From contig JAJVIC010000010.1 of NCBI GenBank assembly GCA_022072225.1, forward strand, positions 372,001-436,000: a stretch of DNA of 64,000 nucleotides, written 5' to 3'. Shown in pieces: positions 17,690 to 25,627 of this stretch (its first letter is position 1; each line of letters starts with the position of its first letter). The translations under genes and the position numbers were made by a program. This DNA is from Bacteroidia bacterium. Lineage in GTDB: Bacteria > Bacteroidota > Bacteroidia > SXHM01. A model generated the notes under the pieces. The model worked only from the letters and a program-made list of their open reading frames with translations. It did not search any database and was not told where the DNA came from.

Positions 17690-18415
17690 ATGAAAATTGC
17701 ATTGCTCGGCTACGGAAAAATGGGAAAGGAGATTGAGAAAATTGCCCTTGAACGCGGACATGAAATTGTTGTAAAAGTTGACATTGAAAGCGACTGGACA
17801 AAGGCAAAAGCCTTGCTTGCCACTGCTGATGTAGCCATAGAGTTCAGTACACCGCAAAGCACTATTCAGAATATCTTTCACAGTTTTGATGTGAATGTTC
17901 CGGTGGTTGTGGGTACAACCGGCTGGATGGAACAATTAGACCATGTAAAAGAAGTATGTGAAAAGAACAACAGGACATTGTTTTATGCTTCCAATTTCAG
18001 TATTGGTGTAAACCTGTTTTTTGAAATCAATAACAAACTGGCGCTGATGATGAAAAAGCAAAATGGTTACAACGTAACAATGGAAGAAATTCATCATACC
18101 GAAAAATTAGATTCACCCAGTGGAACAGCCATAAAATTAGCAGAAGGAATTATTGAAAAATACGGAAGAAAAAAATCGTGGGTAAATAATGCAACCAACG
18201 ATTCAGAAGTTTTGGGTATTGTTTCAAAACGGATAGATAAAGTTCCGGGAACACATACGGTAACCTGGAGTTCAGAAATTGATGACATTGAATTAAAGCA
18301 TACTGCGCACAATCGCAAAGGCTTTGCCTTAGGTGCGGTAATGGCGGCAGAGTGGGTGAAAGATAAGAGCGGGGTGTTTACCATGCACGACATGCTCAGT
18401 TTTATGATGAAATAA
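17690..18415 (+). CDS. dapB: 4-hydroxy-tetrahydrodipicolinate reductase
   Basis: 241 residues, usual length. The Rossmann start KIALLGYGKMGKEIEKIA binds NAD(P)H. VVGTTGW and FYASNFSIGVNLFFEI follow, then the catalytic and substrate segment EEIHHTEKLDSPSGTAIKLA with its two His and the Lys, and GEIDDIELKHTAHNRKGFALGA in the C-terminal part (quoted loosely). The enzyme reduces 4-hydroxy-tetrahydrodipicolinate in the lysine / diaminopimelate pathway in the cytoplasm. lepB follows 18 bp later, so the two are probably cotranscribed. Confidence 0.95.
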   Translation: MKIALLGYGKMGKEIEKIALERGHEIVVKVDIESDWTKAKALLATADVAIEFSTPQSTIQNIFHSFDVNVPVVVGTTGWMEQLDHVKEVCEKNNRTLFYASNFSIGVNLFFEINNKLALMMKKQNGYNVTMEEIHHTEKLDSPSGTAIKLAEGIIEKYGRKKSWVNNATNDSEVLGIVSKRIDKVPGTHTVTWSSEIDDIELKHTAHNRKGFALGAVMAAEWVKDKSGVFTMHDMLSFMMK

Positions 18416-18433
18416 GTAATTAGAAATAAAAAA

Positions 18434-19681
18434 ATGAAACAACGTTTTGACAGATTAACAACGAAACAGAAAATCTGGTTTATATCGCTTTCGGTTTTAA
18501 GTGTGTTGATGTTCTTCTATATTTTGATTGGTTCTGCCGGTGTCAGCATTGTGCAGGCAATTACCTTTTTTATTATTTCGCAAGGGTTAATCACACTTTT
18601 TTACCTGACTATAGACCCAAAGAAGAAGAAATCTGCTACCCGCGAATGGATTGATGCCATTGTGTTTGCTGTAGTTGCGGCTACTTTCATCCGTATGTTT
18701 ACGATTGAGGCATACACTATTCCTACTTCATCAATGGAAAAGAGTTTATTAATTGGTGATTTCCTTTTTGTAAGCAAACTGAGCTATGGTCCGAGGATTC
18801 CCAATACTCCGTTATCATTCCCATTTGCACATCATACCATGCCTCTTACTAAAGATGTAAAGTCTTATCTCGAATGGATTAAATGGGACTACAGACGTTT
18901 GCCAGGTTTCGGAAAGATTAAAAACAACGATGTAGTGGTGTTCAACTATCCGATGGAAGATTTTCGTCCGGTAGATAAGCGGGAGAATTACATCAAGCGT
19001 TGCATTGCTATTCCGGGCGATACATTGTTGATTGTTGACAAACAGGTTTATCTTAACAGCAAAGCCAATGTAAATCCGCCCGATATGCAGTTTGCCTACA
19101 ATGTAAAAACCGATGGCACGGGATTTAATCCTAAAAACCTCAAGAAACTGGATATTACCGAAGGCTCACCTGTAACAAATCTGGGTGACTGGAGTTTGCG
19201 AATGACTAAATCTGTTGCCGAAAAAGTAAAAGAATTTGACAATGTAATCAGTGTGGAAGAAGCTAATATGGGCAAAGATGTTTTCGCGGATTATATCTTT
19301 CCGCACACACCTGCTTATCCCTGGAATGTGGACAATTTTGGTCCGCTGGTAATTCCTAAGAAAGGAGCAACGATTGAACTGACTGCCAAAAATCTTCCTA
19401 TCTACGAGCGCATCATTACCGTTTATGAAGGCAATACGCTGGATACTTCTACCGGAAAAATTCTGATTAACGGGAAAGAGGTAACCAGCTATACCTTTGA
19501 AATGGATTACTACTTTATGATGGGTGATAATCGCCATAACAGTGCCGACAGCCGTTTCTGGGGCTTTGTTCCCGAAGACCATATTGTGGGTAAAGCCGTT
19601 TTTATCTGGCTTTCTTTAGACAAGAACGAAAGTTTTCTGAAGAAGATTCGCTGGAACAGGTTGCTTTCGTTTATTGACTGA
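18434..19681 (+). CDS. lepB: Signal peptidase I
   Basis: 415 residues, longer than E. coli LepB because of an insert between the conserved boxes, as is common in Bacteroidota. Two N-terminal membrane helices (about 14-35 and 38-55) and another at about 72-90 precede the catalytic Ser in YTIPTSSMEKSLLIGDFLFV. The catalytic Lys lies in YIKRCIAIPGDTLLI, and the C-terminal box is MMGDNRHNSADSRFWGFVP. It removes signal peptides from exported proteins, including the many signal-peptide proteins in this window. Confidence 0.95.
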   Translation: MKQRFDRLTTKQKIWFISLSVLSVLMFFYILIGSAGVSIVQAITFFIISQGLITLFYLTIDPKKKKSATREWIDAIVFAVVAATFIRMFTIEAYTIPTSSMEKSLLIGDFLFVSKLSYGPRIPNTPLSFPFAHHTMPLTKDVKSYLEWIKWDYRRLPGFGKIKNNDVVVFNYPMEDFRPVDKRENYIKRCIAIPGDTLLIVDKQVYLNSKANVNPPDMQFAYNVKTDGTGFNPKNLKKLDITEGSPVTNLGDWSLRMTKSVAEKVKEFDNVISVEEANMGKDVFADYIFPHTPAYPWNVDNFGPLVIPKKGATIELTAKNLPIYERIITVYEGNTLDTSTGKILINGKEVTSYTFEMDYYFMMGDNRHNSADSRFWGFVPEDHIVGKAVFIWLSLDKNESFLKKIRWNRLLSFID

Positions 19682-19767
19682 TAACAGTCACTTTCCGGAG
19701 CTTTTGTTTTCACCTTGTTCTGTTAGTAACTTGGTGTTTTTCTGATATTCGTCTGACATGATAGTTC

Positions 19768-19775
19768 TACTTTTG
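19768..19775 (+). promoter_or_regulatory. -7 element upstream of the OmpA/TSP3 gene
   Basis: TACTTTTG matches TAnnTTTG and lies 26 bp before the ATG. A -33 partner was not clear. Confidence 0.45.
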
Positions 19776-19801
19776 AACTATAGAAACCAACCATTCATGT
19801 C

Positions 19802-22159
19802 ATGAAAAAAACTAATCTTCCTTATCGCATTGCAGTAGTAATATCGCTTTTGCTAATGAGCTTTTCAGGTTCTTATGCTCAAAGTTATCTTGGTGTTGCT
19901 CAAACTAATTTCAGCGGAATTAACGGTGTTATCTACCAGCCGGCTGAGGTGGTTGATAACCGGATGCAGGTTGAGATAAACCTGTTCAGCGGAGACAATC
20001 ATTTTTCAAATAATTACATTAAAGCAAACAGAAAGTATGTTTTCGGGCCTAAGAACCTGCCTACATTTGATTCCACATATTCTTTTCAGGATTTCCGTTT
20101 AAGTGAACTGATTCAGAAAACAAATTCCACTACTAAAAATGCAATGTTTCGTACCGATTTGATCGGTCCTTCGTTTATGTTCTCCATTAACCGCAAAAAC
20201 GGAATTGCGGTTACCTCAAGAGTAAGGGCGATTGTTAATATGGACAATTTCCTGAAAGATTTTGTGGACATAGGGTTGGCAGAGTTTAAAGACAGTTTAT
20301 TATACAATCAGGAATTTAAGATGAACCAGTCCAGAATAAGTGCCATGGCATGGGGCGAGGTTGGTTTAACTTATGGCCGGGTGTTATTGAATAAAGATGT
20401 TCATTTTCTGAAAGCGGGTCTTACAGTAAAATATCTGATGGGAATTGCATCGGGATATTTTTACAACGAAAATGTTTCGGTTAAATTTTTTGCTGACGAC
20501 AGTTTATCACTGTATGAACCTACAGTAACGGCAAACAATGCTACAGTACGAGCCGGTGTCAGTGATAATATTCCGCTTACAGGCGGAAGTTTTGATAAAT
20601 ACATCAGCGGAAGCGGTGTAGGTTTTGACATAGGCGTAGTGTATGAATATCGCCCCAATTTTGCTGACTACAACAGCGGTAAAAGCGATATGAAAGACGA
20701 ACCGCGCAATAAAAATAAGTATCAGTTGAAAGTTGGTTTCTCGGCTCTTGATCTTGGAAGCATTAAGTTTACCAAACACCCCGAGATTTATGATTTTGCT
20801 ATTAACTGGCAGAACTACAATATCAATAATGCAGACGTAACATCTGACGGAGGCTGGTTAGATAGTTTAGGTGCAACCAAACTTTCGGACAATGAAGACA
20901 CTTATAAAATGAGGTTGCCAACCTCCTACATGTTGACACTGGATTATCGCCCTTTTAAGAAAGCAGGCTTTTATGCAAACTTTACCGCCTTTATGGCAAC
21001 GCGTAATTTCGGGCAAGATGCTAAGGTTCGGGAGATTTCGAGATACACCATTACTCCCCGGTTTGAAATCAGTTGGTTTAGTTTTGGTATTCCTGTCTCC
21101 TATTACGGTATGCAGTATTTTAATGCAGGAGCGTTTATGCAAATCGGACCTTTATTCGTTGGTTCATCAGACATATTGAATTTTGCATTCAGCAAAAACA
21201 TACGCGGGATAAATATTTATGGCGGACTGAAAGTTCCTATTGCTTTTGGTGGCGACAGCAAGAAGAAAAATTCTGACATTGATAAAGACGGAGTACTTGA
21301 TAAAAACGATAAGTGTATTGATGTTCCGGGTCCTGTTGAGAATGGAGGCTGTCCGTATGGCGATAAAGACGGAGATACTGTACTGGATAATGTGGATGAA
21401 TGTATAGATGTTGCAGGACCGGTTGAAAACAAGGGCTGCCCATATGGTGATAAAGACAGCGATGGTGTTCTGGATAATGTGGATGAGTGTATTGATGTAG
21501 CCGGACCGGTTGACAACAAAGGTTGCCCTTACGGTGATAAAGACGGAGATACGGTACTGGATAATGTGGATGAATGTATTGATGTAGCCGGACCGGTTGA
21601 CAACAAAGGCTGCCCTTACGGTGATAAAGATGCGGACGGTGTGCTGGATAAAGATGACGCATGTATTGATGCACCCGGACCTGCTGAAAATAAAGGCTGT
21701 CCTTATCTTGATACCGATGGAGATACGGTGTTGGATAAAGATGACGACTGTCCTAAAACACCGGGTACTGTTGAAAACCGCGGTTGTCCTGAATTGAAGA
21801 AAGAAGAGGCAGCTATCATTAAACGTGCATTTGATAACCTGGAGTTTGACAGCGGAAAAGACATTATCCGTGCGGGTTCACTGGCATCGCTGAATGAGTT
21901 GGCCGACCTGATGGTGAAAAATCCTAAGTGGGGATTGAAATTAGCCGGCCACACCGACAACTCGGGAGATGATGCAAAGAATATGATACTCTCGAACCAG
22001 CGGGCAACCGCCATTAAGAAATACCTGACCGACCGGGGTGCAAGTGCGGACAAGATTACGGTGGAGTACTATGGCGAAACCCGTCCGATTGCAGATAACG
22101 CAACACCGGAAGGAAGACAGAAAAACCGCAGGGTAGAGATGACTATTATATTTGAATAG
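19802..22159 (+). CDS. DUF5723 outer-membrane protein with TSP3 calcium repeats and OmpA domain
   Basis: 785 residues. A signal peptide (ending GSYAQ) leads to a DUF5723 beta-barrel-like domain (SYLGVAQTNFSGINGVIYQP, about 28-480). Six thrombospondin type-3-like repeats of 29 residues follow (about 490-663), each with the DxDGDTVLDxxDxC pattern expected to bind calcium. The OmpA-like peptidoglycan-binding domain is at the C terminus (LEFDSGKDII, LAGHTDNSGDD, LSNQRATAIKKYLTDRGA, ENRRVEM type ending). It likely ties the outer membrane to peptidoglycan through a rigid stalk. The repeats are nearly identical at DNA level. Confidence 0.88.
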   Translation: MKKTNLPYRIAVVISLLLMSFSGSYAQSYLGVAQTNFSGINGVIYQPAEVVDNRMQVEINLFSGDNHFSNNYIKANRKYVFGPKNLPTFDSTYSFQDFRLSELIQKTNSTTKNAMFRTDLIGPSFMFSINRKNGIAVTSRVRAIVNMDNFLKDFVDIGLAEFKDSLLYNQEFKMNQSRISAMAWGEVGLTYGRVLLNKDVHFLKAGLTVKYLMGIASGYFYNENVSVKFFADDSLSLYEPTVTANNATVRAGVSDNIPLTGGSFDKYISGSGVGFDIGVVYEYRPNFADYNSGKSDMKDEPRNKNKYQLKVGFSALDLGSIKFTKHPEIYDFAINWQNYNINNADVTSDGGWLDSLGATKLSDNEDTYKMRLPTSYMLTLDYRPFKKAGFYANFTAFMATRNFGQDAKVREISRYTITPRFEISWFSFGIPVSYYGMQYFNAGAFMQIGPLFVGSSDILNFAFSKNIRGINIYGGLKVPIAFGGDSKKKNSDIDKDGVLDKNDKCIDVPGPVENGGCPYGDKDGDTVLDNVDECIDVAGPVENKGCPYGDKDSDGVLDNVDECIDVAGPVDNKGCPYGDKDGDTVLDNVDECIDVAGPVDNKGCPYGDKDADGVLDKDDACIDAPGPAENKGCPYLDTDGDTVLDKDDDCPKTPGTVENRGCPELKKEEAAIIKRAFDNLEFDSGKDIIRAGSLASLNELADLMVKNPKWGLKLAGHTDNSGDDAKNMILSNQRATAIKKYLTDRGASADKITVEYYGETRPIADNATPEGRQKNRRVEMTIIFE
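21269..21790. repeat. Six in-frame 87-bp coding repeats (TSP3)
   Basis: Units begin at 21269, 21356, 21443, 21530, 21617 and 21704. Units 2-4 are almost identical; units 1, 5 and 6 are more diverged, the usual pattern of expansion from the centre. Because 87 is a multiple of three, copy changes would keep the frame. Confidence 0.9.
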
Positions 22160-22172
22160 TAGGGATGAGCGT

Positions 22173-22220
22173 AACTAAAAAGTCCCCTCGCCTCAGGCGA
22201 GGGGACTTTTTAGTTTTAGA
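22173..22220. terminator. Bidirectional terminator hairpin
   Basis: A perfect 20-bp stem (22173-22192 with 22196-22215), a 3-base loop, and A and T runs on the two flanks. It serves the OmpA/TSP3 gene on + and probably the choice-of-anchor gene on -. Confidence 0.92.
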
Positions 22221-22251
22221 AAGATGGTAAATTCATTGAAGCTGAAATGGC

Positions 22252-22312
22252 TGTCACTTCGAGCGTAGTCGAGAAGTTTAATTATCGCTTCTCGACTACG
22301 CTCGAAGTGACA
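22252..22312. repeat. REP-like long inverted repeat
   Basis: Two perfect 25-bp arms (22252-22276 and 22288-22312) around an 11-base loop. Each arm contains CACTTCGAGCGTAGTCGAGA. Elements of the GTCACTTCGAGCG type are frequent in Bacteroidota intergenic DNA. It abuts the stop of the next gene. Confidence 0.85.
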
Positions 22313-22315
22313 TTG

Positions 22316-23701
22316 TTATTGCTTCACTAATTTCTTAGTAAATGATTTTCCGTTTGCGGTGAGGTGCAGAAAATAATTTCCGGGAGCAAGTTCTTTAGCG
22401 GTATTAACTGCAGAGAGGTTGCGGGTAATGGTTCCTGATTGTATCAGTTTGCCGTTTGCATCTGTAAGTTGCCAGGTGTAATTGTTTTTAGCTGCATCGG
22501 GAACGGAAAGATTGAAACTTTCGCGGAAAGGATTGGGGAAGACATGGATTTGGTCAGCGATTGTTTCTGATTCATGAATGCCGGTGGCTTCGCTTACATC
22601 AAAGACATAGAATCCGTTTTGCATATCAGAGGCTAATATTTTGCCGGAAGGCAATAGGGGATAAACGCCCCAGTTGCCACGGTAATTAGCAGTGTCGGGA
22701 AGGGTGCAGGTGTCGTAGAAGCCGCTGATGAAAATGTTTTCGGGTTCGGAACAATTGAAGATGTAGAGACCATCGTGGTAATAGCTTACATAGAGAAAAT
22801 TATCGCGGAACACTACATTGTGGGGAACTGAAAATTCTTCGCTGATGCCCGAACCGATGGTGTCTATGAGGGTGATATCGCTGAGGTTGGAGACGTTGAA
22901 TATCTTTACATCAAAGCCGTGGGTTTCATCGGCCTGGGCGTACATGATTCCGTCTTTGTGAAGCCAGCCCGAATGGTTGTAGCCCTGCTGCGGATACTGT
23001 GTTACCGAACCGAGCAGTTGCGGGTTTTGAATATCGCTGAAGTCCATTACAAAAAGCCCGCGCTGGGCGGCATGGCAATAGACGGTATCGTTTTGCGCAT
23101 AGCAATCGTGCACATATTGTATGGCACTCCAAACGGGTAGCGAAGTGCAGTTGAGCAAGAGTGTGGGTTGAGCAGGGTTTGATATGTCGTAGATGTTCAT
23201 TTCGTGACTGCCGCCATTGGCATAGAGGCGTGCGGTGGGCGCATCAACGGTGATGGTGTGGGCGCGTGAGAATAAGGAATCGGAATCGTAAACGATGGGA
23301 GCTGAATCGGGGAGGAAGGAGACATCGGCAATCTGGAAGCGTGCGCCTGCCTGGTCGCCAACCATGTAGAGGTAACCGTTGTAGAAATCGTAATCGCGGT
23401 TTACTACGGATGAACCTTGTGAGGCTGCGGGTATGGTAAGCACGGGATGGATATTCTGTGCATCGGTAACATCAAAGATGTGTGCGCCAAGGGTTGAACC
23501 GATTACACCGTATTCTTTTCCGTTTTGCACAAAGCCGAATATTTCGTTGTAGATGCTCATGTGCGAGGTAAGGTCGTTGAGGGTGGTGTCGTTCCAGTGG
23601 TAGAGGAGGCGGATGTTGAGGCTGTCCTGGGCAGAAGATGTAATAGGTAATAGGTAATAAGTAATAGGTAGCAGCAGGCAGATTGACAGTATTTTTTTCA
23701 T
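22316..23701 (-). CDS. Choice-of-anchor B family secreted protein with type IX sorting domain
   Basis: 461 residues. The signal peptide runs about 1-24 (MKKILSICLLLPITYYLLP, then ITSSAQ). The body is a beta-propeller-like protein of LVIVD-type repeats: YGVIGSTLGAHIFDVTDAQ, RFQIADVSFL, MNIYDISNPAQPTLL, LFVMDFSDIQNPQLLG, VKIFNVSNLSDITLI and LYIFNCSEPENIF. The last 80 residues form the type A sorting domain (IHVFPNPFRESFNLSV and GNYFLHLTANGKSFTKKLV), so the type IX system should carry it to the surface. A 7-bp repeat lies inside the signal-peptide codons. REP-like elements flank the gene on both sides. Confidence 0.88.
   Translation of the reverse strand: MKKILSICLLLPITYYLLPITSSAQDSLNIRLLYHWNDTTLNDLTSHMSIYNEIFGFVQNGKEYGVIGSTLGAHIFDVTDAQNIHPVLTIPAASQGSSVVNRDYDFYNGYLYMVGDQAGARFQIADVSFLPDSAPIVYDSDSLFSRAHTITVDAPTARLYANGGSHEMNIYDISNPAQPTLLLNCTSLPVWSAIQYVHDCYAQNDTVYCHAAQRGLFVMDFSDIQNPQLLGSVTQYPQQGYNHSGWLHKDGIMYAQADETHGFDVKIFNVSNLSDITLIDTIGSGISEEFSVPHNVVFRDNFLYVSYYHDGLYIFNCSEPENIFISGFYDTCTLPDTANYRGNWGVYPLLPSGKILASDMQNGFYVFDVSEATGIHESETIADQIHVFPNPFRESFNLSVPDAAKNNYTWQLTDANGKLIQSGTITRNLSAVNTAKELAPGNYFLHLTANGKSFTKKLVKQ
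23640..23670. repeat. 7-bp tandem repeat (GTAATAG) within a signal-peptide coding region
   Basis: Units GTAATAG, GTAATAG, GTAATAA, GTAATAG plus GTA lie in codons 11-21 of the choice-of-anchor gene. Read on the minus strand they encode LPITYYLLPIT. Loss or gain of one unit would shift the frame. Confidence 0.85.
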
Positions 23702-23780
23702 TGTAAACTATTTGCGGCAAAGTTAGGGTTTAGTGATTAATACGTGATGCTGGACTTCTTTAAGCATTGGTTGTTAATAA

Positions 23781-23808
23781 AGACCCTGAAACAAGTTCAG
23801 GGTGACGC
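23781..23808. repeat. REP-like element (CCCTGAA / TTCAGGG)
   Basis: An 8-bp stem (23783-23790 with 23796-23803) is followed by GACG; the core is GACCCTGAAACAAGTTCAGG. It lies in the gap upstream of holA and would encode LKQVQGD if read in the holA frame. Confidence 0.7.
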
Positions 23809-23848
23809 TAATGATTTTACTAAGTTTGGGCAGCTAAACAAGAGCAGT

Positions 23849-24877
23849 GTGCAGACCTTTGAGCAGATTATAAAAGACCTGAAGAACGGAATTTATAAAC
23901 CGGTTTATTTCCTGATGGGAGAGGAGCCGTTTTATATTGATGTTATCAGCAACTATATTGCCGACCATGTGCTGGACGAGGGGCAAAAGGAGTTTAACCA
24001 GAGTGTACTTTACGGCAGTGATGTGGATGTGCTGACGGTTATCAGCGAGGCGAAGCGTTTTCCGATGATGGGTGATTACCAGGTGGTGATTGTAAAGGAG
24101 GCGCAGAACATCAAGAACCTTGAACCGAAGAAGGCAGAGGATGCAAATCCTTTTCTTGCGTATGTTGAGAACCCGCAGAAGAGCACGCTGCTGGTTATTT
24201 GCTATAAATACAAAAAATTAGACAAGCGCAAGGCGCTGGCCAAAACGATTGACAAGACGGGTGTGTTGTTTGAATCGGAGAAGCTGAAGGATTATAAGGT
24301 GGCGGAATGGATTGCGGACTATGTGAAGCGCAAGGGGTATTCGATTGACGCGCGGAATGCGAATTTGCTGGCCGAATATCTTGGAAATGATTTAGGAAAG
24401 ATTGTAAACGAAACGGGTAAGGTATTTATAAGTCTGCCTAAGGGGGCCGCGCTTACTTCGGATATAATTGAGCGTAACATCGGTATCAGCAAAGACTACA
24501 ATATTTTTGAACTGCAAAAGGTATTTGGCGAGCGCGATATATTAAAAACCACCCGCATTGTGCATTATTTCGCGCAGAACCAGAAAGAGCATCCGCTGCC
24601 GCTGATAATGGCTTCGCTGTACAGTTATTTTACCAAGCTGATGAAGTATCATTTTCTGAAAGCAAGCGTTCCGGGCGGGCAGCTTGCGGCTGAGCTGGGT
24701 GTTAATCCTTATTTTCTGAAAGAGTATGAAACGGCAGGCCGCAATTATCCGGAGCGCAAGGTAAGGCAGATAATAGGGTGGCTGCGCGAAATGGATGTAA
24801 AATCAAAAGGGGTGGATAACCCGAGCACCGAACACGGTGAGTTGCTGAAAGAGTTTTTCTTTAAGGCGATGCATTGA
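23849..24877 (+). CDS. holA: DNA polymerase III delta subunit (clamp-loader arm)
   Basis: 342 residues from a GTG start. The frame is open further back to 23744, but that extension translates a REP-like element. From 23849 the protein reads MQTFEQIIKDLKNGIYKPVY, FLMGEEPFYID, which is where family members start. Later parts are FPMMGDYQVVIVKEAQNIK, ANLLAEYLGNDLGKIVNE, GISKDYNIFELQKVFGERD and the helical collar (NPYFLKEYE). Delta opens the beta clamp during its loading onto DNA. A terminator follows 36 bp after the stop. Confidence 0.92.
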   Translation: MQTFEQIIKDLKNGIYKPVYFLMGEEPFYIDVISNYIADHVLDEGQKEFNQSVLYGSDVDVLTVISEAKRFPMMGDYQVVIVKEAQNIKNLEPKKAEDANPFLAYVENPQKSTLLVICYKYKKLDKRKALAKTIDKTGVLFESEKLKDYKVAEWIADYVKRKGYSIDARNANLLAEYLGNDLGKIVNETGKVFISLPKGAALTSDIIERNIGISKDYNIFELQKVFGERDILKTTRIVHYFAQNQKEHPLPLIMASLYSYFTKLMKYHFLKASVPGGQLAAELGVNPYFLKEYETAGRNYPERKVRQIIGWLREMDVKSKGVDNPSTEHGELLKEFFFKAMH

Positions 24878-24913
24878 GTTTAGTTAAAAGGTTTAAAGTT
24901 AAAAGTCAAAAGA

Positions 24914-24947
24914 GGGGGTGTGTTTTTGCATACCCTTTTTTATTTTG
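24914..24947 (+). terminator. Terminator of holA
   Basis: A 7-bp stem with one G-T pair (24916-24922 with 24929-24935), a 6-base loop, then a run of T. Upstream (24883-24912) are short GTTAAAAG-type repeats. Confidence 0.75.
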
Positions 24948-25046
24948 GGGCTAAGGCTCTTTATTCGTTTTCAATTCAGGTTTAAAAATTTGCAAATTGG
25001 TTTGATTTGGGGGCTGACTATGTCTGAAAGTTCTGAAACGATGTTG

Positions 25047-25340
25047 ATTTGAAGGCAATTTGGGTGCAAAAGAGCATAAACTATGTTCATTTGAAGGCAA
25101 TCTATATTGATTTGAAGGCAATTTGGGTGCAAAAGACAGTCAACTATATTCATTTGAAGGCAATCTATATTCATTTGAAGGCAATTTGGGCGCAAAAGAG
25201 CATAAACTATGTTCATTTGAAGGCAATCTATATTGATTTGAAGGCAATTTGGGAGCAAAAGACAGTCATCTATATTCATTTGATGACAATCTCGGAGCAA
25301 AAGACCGCAATTTGGGAGCAAAAGACGGCAATTTGAGAGC
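25047..25340. repeat. Hierarchical non-coding tandem array, 14 units of 21 bp
   Basis: It lies in the 750-bp gap between holA and 25628. Units are exactly 21 bp and of two kinds: ATTTGAAGGCAAT-start and AAAAGA-start. They follow an A-B-C order (63 bp), and two successive 126-bp blocks (25047-25172 and 25173-25298) are near copies; the last units degenerate to AAAAGACGGCAATTTG forms. Both strands have a frame open through the array (seven-residue periodic peptides such as LKAIYIH), but only with TTG starts and no ribosome site, so I call it non-coding. Elsewhere in the gap, 24948-25046 and 25341-25504 show no gene. Confidence 0.85.
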
Positions 25341-25504
25341 AAAAGACGGTGTGATGTTTTTGTAAGATGTTAATTAGTAGCAATATAGACTATTTTTGAG
25401 CTTCAGGGGTGTTATTGCGCTTTGGTTTAAGGTGGTTGTCGGGTTATCTTATGATGTTGGAATCCTGTTTCTTTAAAAAGTAAAAATGCTCAACTGCTTA
25501 TTTA

Positions 25505-25546
25505 GGAGTCGAATGGTCATATTATGGAGTCGCAATACCATTTATG
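25505..25546. repeat. Two-copy 21-bp direct repeat (GGAGTCG)
   Basis: GGAGTCG occurs at 25505 and 25526, exactly 21 bp apart. The first copy is followed by AATGGT and the second by AATACCAT, so ATGGT and ACCAT also face each other. Confidence 0.45.
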
Positions 25547-25627
25547 AACGATAAATTGTATTTTTAATATATCTTTCCTATACTTGCCAAAAGTTTCAAT
25601 TATTAACTCTAAAAAAACAACAAAACC

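Noticed and set aside
21237-21674. 145-residue minus-strand frame
   Set aside because: It is the antisense of the TSP3 repeats, kept open by their periodicity.
23472-23720. 82-residue minus-strand frame
   Set aside because: It is the out-of-frame reading of the choice-of-anchor gene start, although it shows what a heptamer slip would produce.
17195-25340. Possible CRISPR arrays
   Set aside because: Units are contiguous with no unique spacers, and no cas genes are present.
24971-25342. Open frames on both strands through the 25047 array (95 and 123 residues)
   Set aside because: They start with TTG, lack ribosome sites and simply translate the 21-bp repeat as seven-residue periods.
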